Under the pieces are notes generated by a model, which saw only the letters and a list, made by a program, of their open reading frames with translations, was not told the DNA's origin and did no database searches. Source: Gemmatimonadota bacterium (lineage in GTDB: Bacteria > Latescibacterota > UBA2968 > GCA-2709665). From it: DNA of 64,000 nt. Shown one piece after another: positions 25,377 through 32,344 of this stretch (position 1 is the stretch's first letter; every line of letters begins with the position of its first letter). The stretch is taken from assembly GCA_028873695.1 (NCBI GenBank), contig JAPPNU010000024.1, positions 28,975-92,974 on the forward strand, written 5' to 3'. A program made the position numbers and the translations under genes.

Positions 25377-25411
25377 CGAATCACCTCCGGTTTCCAGTTC
25401 CCGGCACCGCG

Positions 25412-26593
25412 TCAGTCCACCACGCCGCAGTAATTCATCGCCATAAGCGCGTAGACCCTTGCCGCCGCCTCGATACGCGCCACAGACACCCACTCGCCGT
25501 CGGAATGGGCGGTTTCATTGGACGGACCGTAGTAGAAGGTGGGCACTCCCGTCTCGTTCATATAGATGTTGGCATCGCCCACCAGCCGTCTTCCCACGTA
25601 CCTGACGTCCGCGCCGACCACCTCCCGGTGGGCTTCGGCAGCCGCCTGAACCGCCGGATCGTCCCGAGACGTTTCGAAAGGCTCACGCTGGAGCGCCATG
25701 TCGACGTCGAGTTTCATTTCCCCTGCCCTGGCGATCGGCTCGGCCATGGATTCCAGTTCAATCAGAATCGAAGACATCGTCTTTCCCGGAAGCCAGCGCC
25801 GCGTACCCGTGAGCACGCACCGGCCCGGCGTCCGGTTGAAGTAATCTCCGGCCTGCACGATGCCCAGATCGATCCGCTCCGGTCCGGCCAGGGGATGCAC
25901 GTCGCCGGCGTCCAGCTCCCGCTGACGGTCGGTTATTCGCCGGATCAGGTCGCCCACGTGGCGGATGGGGTTTTCCGGAAACGGTACGTAGTTCGTGTGG
26001 GTGCCGCCGCGTTCGGACGTCAGCGTAATCGTAAACACCATCGACCCCATACTCATCACCCAGAGTTCGTCTCCACCCTCCACGATCAGAATACGGTCGC
26101 AACCGAGCCGTCCGCTGTTCACGTCCGCCACAAGCGCCAGGGGGCCGTCTTTTTCCGCTTCCGGCTCCTCGTGGCCGACCACACCGGTGACCAGGAGATC
26201 GCCCTTGAGACGCACTCCCGCGTCCCGCAGCGCCTTTGCCGCACCGAGCATAGCCGCCACGCCGCCCTTCATATCCGTTGAACCCCGCCCGTAAATGCGG
26301 TCTCCCTCCCTTCGGACCGGGGTGCAGTCGCCAATGGGAATCGTATCCAGGTGGCCGTTCAGCAGCAGCGTGGGCCCGTCGTGCGTCCCCCGGATCGCGG
26401 CGTACAGATTTCGCCGTCCCGGCGTCACCTCGCGTGCGTCCACGGCAAGGCCCAGATCGGCCAACTGCTCCTCAAAACATACACAGACGTCGGCTTCATC
26501 GCCGGTAACGCTTGGGATCTCCACCAGCCTGAGCGCCTGCTCGGCCATCCAATCTCCGTCTATCGCATTCAGAACCGCCTTTCTTGCGCCCAT
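25412..26593 (-). CDS. M20-family metallo-amidohydrolase (ArgE/DapE type)
   Basis: A 393-residue dizinc amidohydrolase. Metal and catalytic residues are visible: LLNGHLDTIP (His, catalytic Asp), RGSTDMKGGVAAM (bridging Asp), VVGHEEPEAE (general base Glu plus ligand), LIVEGGDE and the C-terminal ETAHSDGEW (His). A dimerisation domain lies between residues ~190 and 300. It removes acyl or peptidyl groups from amino acids; the substrate is not decided by the motifs. Its ATG follows directly on the TGA of the isochorismatase-like gene (TGAATG), so the two are translationally coupled. Confidence 0.92.
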   Translation of the reverse strand: MGARKAVLNAIDGDWMAEQALRLVEIPSVTGDEADVCVCFEEQLADLGLAVDAREVTPGRRNLYAAIRGTHDGPTLLLNGHLDTIPIGDCTPVRREGDRIYGRGSTDMKGGVAAMLGAAKALRDAGVRLKGDLLVTGVVGHEEPEAEKDGPLALVADVNSGRLGCDRILIVEGGDELWVMSMGSMVFTITLTSERGGTHTNYVPFPENPIRHVGDLIRRITDRQRELDAGDVHPLAGPERIDLGIVQAGDYFNRTPGRCVLTGTRRWLPGKTMSSILIELESMAEPIARAGEMKLDVDMALQREPFETSRDDPAVQAAAEAHREVVGADVRYVGRRLVGDANIYMNETGVPTFYYGPSNETAHSDGEWVSVARIEAAARVYALMAMNYCGVVD

Positions 26594-27325
26594 TCAGACC
26601 TCGCCGCAGGCGCGGACAAATGCGTCCGACGTGGATGTGTAGCCGACGTTCGCTTCAATAAACCGGATCCCGAAAAACTCCGCCAACCCGTCCGCCTCGG
26701 TTTCCGGGTATTCAAGAGTACTGCAACAGTCCCGAAGCACGATGACGCGGTAGTTCCGGTACATGGCCTCGGTGACCGTCGTTCCCATGCAGACCCGCGT
26801 GTCGAACCCGACCGTCACCAGGTTGCAGATCCCCAGACTTCGCAGCAGCGAATCCAGGTGGGTCTCGAAAAAGCCGCTGTACATCTGTTTCTTTACCAGA
26901 TATTCGCCGGCTTCCGGAGCAATCACGTCGGAAAACGCAAGGATATCATTCGGTTCCGGCCATGCATCCAGCACGTCCACACCGGAGGTCCGGATGGACA
27001 TATTGCGCCACTCCGTCCGATCGTTTGTCGAGGGCGCCAGGTAATTCGTTACGTACACGACGGGAAGTCCGAGGCTTTTTGCCGCGTCTTTTGCAGGGCG
27101 GATGTGATCCACCACAATCTTCCGGTTTTTTTCGACTGCAGCCCGATACAACTCCGGAACGTTCCCCGGATCGTCGTCAGGGTCATAGCCCTTTCCGTAG
27201 ACGTCCACCAGGAAAAACGCCGTATCGTCCAGGCCCAGTTCAAGCTCCTGCTCCGCGTGGCCGAGATGCCTGCCGGGCGGATGCTGCCGGTAATATCTGC
27301 CTCGCAGACGTATCTTCTCTGACAT
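26594..27325 (-). CDS. Isochorismatase-fold cysteine hydrolase
   Basis: A 243-residue cysteine hydrolase of the nicotinamidase / isochorismatase / N-carbamoylsarcosine amidase superfamily. The full catalytic triad is seen: Asp in AFFLVDVYG, Lys in YLVKKQMYSGF and Cys in VGFDTRVCMGTT, with the cis-peptide region before the Cys. The N-terminal extension RYYRQHPPGRH is similar to that of the gene at 29246, so they share a subfamily. It lies between a Gfo/Idh dehydrogenase (15 bases) and the M20 hydrolase (0 bases). An amide or carbamoyl substrate is likely. Confidence 0.9.
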   Translation of the reverse strand: MSEKIRLRGRYYRQHPPGRHLGHAEQELELGLDDTAFFLVDVYGKGYDPDDDPGNVPELYRAAVEKNRKIVVDHIRPAKDAAKSLGLPVVYVTNYLAPSTNDRTEWRNMSIRTSGVDVLDAWPEPNDILAFSDVIAPEAGEYLVKKQMYSGFFETHLDSLLRSLGICNLVTVGFDTRVCMGTTVTEAMYRNYRVIVLRDCCSTLEYPETEADGLAEFFGIRFIEANVGYTSTSDAFVRACGEV

Positions 27326-27340
27326 CGACGCCTCCAGCGA

Positions 27341-28324
27341 TCAGTGTGTCTCCACGGTTACCGGCGTCCTGCGTTCCAGGGACAGATATGCGGCCTCCGA
27401 AAGCCGCGCGACCTGCAGGGCGAAGTCAGGGACTTCGTACCCCTTTCCGCCGCTCCGGATCCAGTCGAAAAACGCCGCGTCGGGCGTGGTTTCGACAATC
27501 CGTTCCGGTATTGCCATGGGTTCGTCGTTCACCAGTACCGCCTTGACGTCCCACCGGTAGAGATGAAAGACAATACATCCTTCCGACCCGTGGATGGCGA
27601 TGCGCTCGTCGTGATCCCTGGCGTTGCCGAACGTGCTGATCGTGCCCAATGCCCCGCCCTCGAACCGAACGTTCAGCACCGCGTTGATATCCACCTCCTT
27701 GCTGCCGTAATCCATAAACGCGGCGACTTCCACCGGCGCCAGTCCGGTAATCCACAGCGTGGATGCGACCAGGTGGCTGCCCGTATCCATGAACATGCCG
27801 CCGCCGGATAGCACCGGATCCAGGCGCCAGCCTTTCACGCCCCCCCAATTCTGGGTCACGTAGGACACCAACCCGCGCAACTCGCCGATATGCCCCTTCT
27901 GAATCAGCTCACGCGCGTACACGTGCGGCGCGAAGTAGTTCCGCTGGTAGCTCACCTGCAGAAAACGCTCTTTCTCCGCGGCAAGGTCAATCAGGTCCCG
28001 CGTATGCCCTGAAGAAACCGTCAGGGGCTTCTCCACCAGCACATGCAGTCCCGACTCAAGCCCCAGCCGCGCCTGCTCGAAGTGCATTGAATGCGGTGAA
28101 CTGATGAAGATCGCGTCGAGCGCCTCCTCCTGAACCATGCGGCGATAGTCCTCGTAATGGGCCACTTCGCCGCCGTATCGATCCATCAGCAGACGGGCCT
28201 GTTCCGGCACAGGATCCGCCACGCAAACCAGCCTCACGTCCTTCTCTGCCTGAATCCGCGGCACGTGTGCGCCGCGCATATTGCCGCCGCAACCGATCAG
28301 ACCCAGACGAATCGCTTCAGCCAT
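27341..28324 (-). CDS. Gfo/Idh/MocA-family oxidoreductase
   Basis: A 327-residue NAD(P)-dependent dehydrogenase. The Rossmann motif is RLGLIGCGGNMRGAHVPRI, the conserved lysine is in HVLVEKPLTVSSG, and the C-domain contains GGGMFMDTGSHLVASTLW with the substrate-binding Asp and His. Such enzymes oxidise hydroxyls of sugars or cyclitols. The ATG at 28324 has GGAGGG upstream. It is 16 bases behind the sugar isomerase/epimerase, a pairing frequent in inositol and unusual-sugar catabolism. Confidence 0.92.
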   Translation of the reverse strand: MAEAIRLGLIGCGGNMRGAHVPRIQAEKDVRLVCVADPVPEQARLLMDRYGGEVAHYEDYRRMVQEEALDAIFISSPHSMHFEQARLGLESGLHVLVEKPLTVSSGHTRDLIDLAAEKERFLQVSYQRNYFAPHVYARELIQKGHIGELRGLVSYVTQNWGGVKGWRLDPVLSGGGMFMDTGSHLVASTLWITGLAPVEVAAFMDYGSKEVDINAVLNVRFEGGALGTISTFGNARDHDERIAIHGSEGCIVFHLYRWDVKAVLVNDEPMAIPERIVETTPDAAFFDWIRSGGKGYEVPDFALQVARLSEAAYLSLERRTPVTVETH

Positions 28325-28340
28325 TCCTCCCTCCATTGTG

Positions 28341-29186
28341 TCATTTGTTATCCCTGCCCGGCACGCCCAGGCACGACCTGATATACTCCAGATTCCTGAG
28401 ACTGTTCGCTGCCAGTCCCTTGAACCCGTGATCGGCCACCTCGAACGCATCCGGGCTGATGTCCAGATGCGTCTCGACCACAACGAAGCCGCTGTACCCG
28501 TGGGCACAAAGGGCATCCAACTGCCCGGGCCAGTCCACCAGCCCCGACTCGGCCAGGGACCAGCCGCCCGTGTCCGGATTGAAATTCTTCACGTGTACGT
28601 GGGTTATCAGTTCCTTCAAATCCGCGTATTCCGCCGGATAGGGAGAGCGGGTGCCCGCCCTGGCGGAATTCCCGGGGTCCCAGCAAAGTGAAATTCTGTC
28701 TTCGCCCACCTGTCGAATCAGAGAGGCTGCCTCGGCGCCCGTCGCCCCCCAGCAGACCGCCTCGTTTTCCAGCGCCAGACGACAACCCTCCCGGGCCGCA
28801 ATGTCCGCCATCTGTCCCAGCCGGTCCACAACCGCCGCGGGCGGGCGCGGCGCCGCCGTCCGCTCGAAAGCAAAACAGGACATCCGATCCGTACCGAGTC
28901 GCAACGCCCATTCGCACGCCCTGGGCAGCGATTCGCGCAGGTGTTCGTCGATACGGGGATCCTCCAGCGGCCCCTTGAAAAAGCCCGGAGAAACGCCCGA
29001 AATGCCCAGACCCGCGTCGCGGACGCGCGCGTGGAAGGCTTCCAGTTCATCGTCTTCCACGGCCGGGAACCGGCCGCCCGCAAGCTGACGCAACTCCACG
29101 TGCGAAACCCCCCATTCCGCCGCGAGGGCTATCGCGCGCGCCGGATCGTACCGATCGATTTCATCCACAAATACCGAAATCTCCAC
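28341..29186 (-). CDS. Sugar phosphate isomerase/epimerase (xylose-isomerase-like TIM barrel)
   Basis: A 281-residue AP-endonuclease-2 / IolE / hydroxypyruvate-isomerase-type TIM barrel. Strand-end metal ligands appear in LALENEAVCW (Glu), SLCWDPGNSA (Asp), HVHVKNFN (His) and VVVETHLD (Glu). It probably isomerises or dehydrates a keto sugar or inosose handed over by the dehydrogenase encoded 16 bases downstream. It lies in the middle of the long minus-strand run, 59 bases behind the second isochorismatase-like gene. Confidence 0.9.
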   Translation of the reverse strand: MEISVFVDEIDRYDPARAIALAAEWGVSHVELRQLAGGRFPAVEDDELEAFHARVRDAGLGISGVSPGFFKGPLEDPRIDEHLRESLPRACEWALRLGTDRMSCFAFERTAAPRPPAAVVDRLGQMADIAAREGCRLALENEAVCWGATGAEAASLIRQVGEDRISLCWDPGNSARAGTRSPYPAEYADLKELITHVHVKNFNPDTGGWSLAESGLVDWPGQLDALCAHGYSGFVVVETHLDISPDAFEVADHGFKGLAANSLRNLEYIRSCLGVPGRDNK

Positions 29187-29245
29187 TCTACGCTCCCCGG
29201 CGCCGCTATGCGTCGTAATGCTCTTGCGATATAGCGCCTGTCATT

Positions 29246-30037
29246 TCACGAATTCCCAGACTCCACACACTGGAGTGCCTCGATCATCTCCGTCGACGTG
29301 ACCGAGTACTTGCCGAACATCTCCAGAAACAGAATCGCGCCGCGGGTCTGCCACAACCCGTCCTGAGATTCGTACGACTCCATGCCCGTTCCGCAATCCC
29401 GCAGGATGATGACCTCGTAGCCGCGTTTGCTCATTTCAATCGTGCCGTAGTCGCGCAGGAGGATGCACGCGTTCGTATTGAACCCCAGAAAGAACAGAAA
29501 CAGGATCCCCTCCCGTTCGCAATACCGGTGTAACTCTTCCCCGTTGTAGATGACAACCTCTCCGTCTTCCACGTGAACCAGCGGATGCATCCGGCGCCTG
29601 GAACGCATTTCGACGATTTCCGGCTCTCGCGGCTCTTCGGGTCTGGCATAGGCTGCGTAGGCTCCGGCCTTGGATTTGAACTCACGAGGCGGCCACGTTT
29701 CCCCCGATCCCCTCGACGGCTGCGCAGGGTCAATCAACCGCACCCACGCCGGATGGTGTTCGGCCAGCCCCGGGGCCGGCGCGTGGATCAGCCGCATTCC
29801 GGCATCCCGGCATGCCGCGAGCAGCGGCACGATGCGCGTCTCCACGATCGCGTCCGCCCGCTCCGCCGGTTCCTTCAGGTAATGCTCTTCCCATACGTCC
29901 ACCAGCACCATCGCGGACTGTGAAACGGGAACGCGCCAGTCCAGATGGGCGTAGTCCGTATTCTTCTCCTCCCAGGAGACACCGGGGTCCACGTGCCACC
30001 GGTAATACCTCGGCCTGATGTGCAGTTCCCTATCCAT
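29246..30037 (-). CDS. Isochorismatase-fold hydrolase lacking the triad lysine
   Basis: A 263-residue relative of the gene at 26594, sharing the N-terminal R-x-Y-Y-R-W/Q region. The Asp (AMVLVDVWEEH) and nucleophilic Cys (GFNTNACILLRDY) are kept. The region before YNGEELHRYCEREG, where the family has Lys in K-x-x-x-x-S-x-F, contains no lysine (RSRRRMHPLVHVEDGEVVIY). It may use an Arg, have another chemistry or be a non-catalytic partner. A long insertion (residues ~85-140) precedes it. It is the second gene of the run, between PhyH and the isomerase. Confidence 0.85.
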   Translation of the reverse strand: MDRELHIRPRYYRWHVDPGVSWEEKNTDYAHLDWRVPVSQSAMVLVDVWEEHYLKEPAERADAIVETRIVPLLAACRDAGMRLIHAPAPGLAEHHPAWVRLIDPAQPSRGSGETWPPREFKSKAGAYAAYARPEEPREPEIVEMRSRRRMHPLVHVEDGEVVIYNGEELHRYCEREGILFLFFLGFNTNACILLRDYGTIEMSKRGYEVIILRDCGTGMESYESQDGLWQTRGAILFLEMFGKYSVTSTEMIEALQCVESGNS

Positions 30038-30118
30038 GATCGCTCAATCGTTGAAGTACGCCTGAATACGGGTCCTCTCACCTGTCGCTTCCATTCCCCG
30101 CAAGTCCAACTTCGGAAG

Positions 30119-30922
30119 TTACGAATCCGCCGTCAGCGTCATGGTATCTTTCCCGTCCAGGCCGGAGACCACCGGAAACGCCTTTTCGGGCGGACCCTTC
30201 TCGCCCGGCACATAACGGACCGTCGGCGGAAAATAGGCATACAGCGCGGTGTGACGCGGGTGCGGCGACGGATTGGGACCCGACCCGTGAACCGTCAGTG
30301 AGTGAAACAGCACCGCGTCACCCGCGGCGAGGGGAACGTCAACTTTGCCGGAAAGGTCCACGTCGTCCCGGTCCGTCAGGGACTCATCCTGGCGGCGGGC
30401 GATGTGTCCCCAGGACTGCAGCCCCCACCTGTGGCTACGGGGCAGGACCTGGATACACCCGTTCTCCGGACCGGCGTCGGTCAATGCGATGCTTACGGTT
30501 ACCAACGCCGGGGGTTGCATCGGCCAGTACGCGGAGTCCTGATGCAACCCGTGCGACGACCCATGAAAGGCGGGTTTCAGCATCAGGGTACTCCGAAACA
30601 GAAGCAGGTCAGGTCCGAGAAGCGACCCGACGAGGCGAATAAGCTCCGGATGCGCCGCCAGATCCCTGAAAACCCCGGAAAAATCTCGCGTCTGTTCGAT
30701 CTTACGCGGAACCGGCAACCCCTTTCGGGTCGCGGTTTTCGCATAAGGCTCGAGTTGAAAGTGCCGGGCTGAGGAATCGCCGCGAGTCGCCAGGTCTACC
30801 GCCATTCGATGCAGCCGTTCGATTTCACGCTCACACGCTGCCACTTCGTCTGCCGAAAGCAACGCCTTCGCCACAAGAAAGCCATCTTCCTCGAACCGGG
30901 TATTCTGAGCATCCGAAACCAT
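30119..30922 (-). CDS. Phytanoyl-CoA dioxygenase family protein
   Basis: A 267-residue Fe(II)/2-oxoglutarate-dependent oxygenase. The iron ligands are the HxD of GLHQDSAYWP and the distal His of LTVHGSGPNPS; HPRHTALYAYF supplies the 2-oxoglutarate-binding Arg. Bacterial members hydroxylate small molecules such as ectoine, fatty acids, or phosphonates. It is the first gene of the twelve-gene run; a candidate promoter lies 40-70 bases upstream. Confidence 0.9.
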   Translation of the reverse strand: MVSDAQNTRFEEDGFLVAKALLSADEVAACEREIERLHRMAVDLATRGDSSARHFQLEPYAKTATRKGLPVPRKIEQTRDFSGVFRDLAAHPELIRLVGSLLGPDLLLFRSTLMLKPAFHGSSHGLHQDSAYWPMQPPALVTVSIALTDAGPENGCIQVLPRSHRWGLQSWGHIARRQDESLTDRDDVDLSGKVDVPLAAGDAVLFHSLTVHGSGPNPSPHPRHTALYAYFPPTVRYVPGEKGPPEKAFPVVSGLDGKDTMTLTADS

Positions 30923-30962
30923 GGTTCCCCCGCCGGAATGGAATTACCGCCCGCATCGACAA

Positions 30963-30991
30963 AACCGTACAAAAGAATGCCGCCGCTGTCA
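30963..30991 (-). promoter_or_regulatory. Candidate promoter of the twelve-gene run
   Basis: On the minus strand TTGACA (30991-30986), a 17-base spacer and TACGGT (30968-30963). The leader to the PhyH ATG is ~34 bases. Confidence 0.5.
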
Positions 30992-31101
30992 AACACAAAA
31001 CCATGAGGCGGACAGAAAACCTGAAATGCGACAATCATCGTTCCACTGCGATTACGCAAGGGAGTTCCCGCGCGATCCGGACGACCAGGAAAAGCAAGAC
31101 A

Positions 31102-31264
31102 ATGGCCACAAAAAGCACAAAAGGCACAAAAAAGGATCAAAAGCCAATCAGGGTGTTAAGAAACGCCCGCAGTACGGATGGAACTGTGGGGCTGCTCGTA
31201 ACCATTCAGTGGGTCGCAGAATTCAATTCTTTTCATTTTGTGTTTCTGTGCCTTTTGTGGTATT
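31102..31264. repeat. CACAAAAAGCAC repeat pair, first
   Basis: ATGGCCACAAAAAGCACAAA (31102) followed by AGGCACAAAAAAGG, and about 100 bases later the inverse form CATTTTGTGTTTCTGTGCCT then TTTGTGGTATT (31234-31264). The same ~30-base unit recurs at 31744, 31812, 32081, 32128 and 32252, on both sides of the GxxExxY gene. Confidence 0.85.
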
Positions 31265-31313
31265 TGCCTTTGATGAATTTGTGTTTATGTGCATCTTGTG
31301 GCAGATTGACTGT

Positions 31314-31694
31314 CTACAGGATGATTTTCCTTACCTGGAGTCTCGGTGCGCCGAAATTGATAACCATAGCATCTTGAAATCCGGATGCACGGAGATAACC
31401 CAGCGTCTGAGCGATATGTTCAGGGGCCAAAGTCCTGGCAGCTTTGAGTTCAATTATAAGGCAGTTCTCGACGAACAGATCCGCGAAGAAGCTGCCGAGG
31501 AGCGTACCGTCTTTATCGCGTACCAGGAGCGGCTTTTGCTGCTCAACGAATAGGCCGCCTTTCCTCAATCGATGTACCATTCCATTCTCATACACCTTTT
31601 CAAGATGCCCACCCCTCAAATGAACGTGAAGTTCGAAAGCCGTTTGTCGCACTCTATCACATAATGCCCGAATACGCTGTTCGTCTCTATTCAT
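31314..31694 (-). CDS. GxxExxY protein, PD-(D/E)XK nuclease-like
   Basis: A 126-residue protein of the GxxExxY family. The signature is GGHLEKVYENGM. The predicted PD-(D/E)XK core follows: the acidic residue in GSFFADLFVENCLIIELKAA gives D-x(n)-E-x-K with E-L-K as the catalytic end. A C-terminal helix-strand pair QTLGYLRASGF and DAMVINFG completes the fold. Members are widespread, small and of unknown function. The ATG at 31694 is preceded by GGTGAGGG; the longer upstream frame reads through repeat DNA and is rejected. It stands alone in a nest of short inverted repeats. Confidence 0.88.
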   Translation of the reverse strand: MNRDEQRIRALCDRVRQTAFELHVHLRGGHLEKVYENGMVHRLRKGGLFVEQQKPLLVRDKDGTLLGSFFADLFVENCLIIELKAARTLAPEHIAQTLGYLRASGFQDAMVINFGAPRLQVRKIIL

Positions 31695-31743
31695 GCCCTC
31701 ACCAAGTTGCGGTGCCATCCACCGCTCGACGTGGTCGTTTTTG

Positions 31744-31848
31744 CCATTTTGTGTTTTTGTGCCTTTTGTGGTAATTTCTTTCGCGTAGTTAAGTGGTTCA
31801 GCAGTGAGTCGATGGCCACAAGAAGCAAAGAAGGCACAAAAGGACACA
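31744..31848. repeat. CACAAAAAGCAC repeat pair, second
   Basis: CCATTTTGTGTTTTTGTGCC then TTTTGTGGTAATTT (31744-31777) and the opposite form ATGGCCACAAGAAGCAAAGA then AGGCACAAAAGG (31812-31848), 35 bases apart and able to form a long imperfect hairpin. This pair is directly upstream of the GxxExxY gene. Confidence 0.85.
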
Positions 31849-32047
31849 AGAGCCAAACCGGGTTGCGACGAAACGCCCGAAGTCCGTATGGAAACCTGGC
31901 GATATATTGTTGATGGACGGTGAGCCGATTCCGGATCAGTCGCCAATCGAGACCCACCGTGCTCGCGAAGCCGGAGATCCTACGTGGGCGCTCGTTTCCG
32001 TCGACGTATCCAAGCTATTCGGCCCGTATCGGATATAGCTGCTTGCA

Positions 32048-32290
32048 GTGCTATTCACTGGTTAACGGGGTCGTATTTCCCATTTTGTGTTTTTGTGCCA
32101 TTTGTGGTAATTGCTCTTGATGGAACAATGGCCACAAAAAGCACAGAAGGCACAGAAAACAACAAAAGCGAAGCGGCAAAAAAAATCCTCTCCGGCCCGT
32201 CCCGAATCCAGCCGCTTGTGGTGCTATACACCGGTTAGCGGGGTCGTTTTTCCATTTTGTGTTTTTGTGCCATTTGTGGTAACCGTCTTT
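32048..32290. repeat. CACAAAAAGCAC repeats, third pair plus duplicated block
   Basis: CATTTTGTGTTTTTGTGCCA at 32081, ATGGCCACAAAAAGCACAGA at 32128 and a further CATTTTGTGTTTTTGTGCCA at 32253. The blocks 32050-32112 (from CTATTCACTGGTTAACGGGG) and 32222-32282 (from GCTATACACCGGTTAGCGGG) are direct duplicates. The rest of 31849-32344 holds no gene that I can support. Confidence 0.82.
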
Positions 32291-32344
32291 GCGTAGTTAA
32301 CTTGAGGCGATGCAAAGTGAACGCCGGCCCCTTCTCAAGCGTCC

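Noticed and set aside
30921..31553. A 210-codon plus-strand frame upstream of the GxxExxY gene
   Set aside because: It runs through the 30-base repeats and then antisense through the GxxExxY gene; composition follows the repeats.
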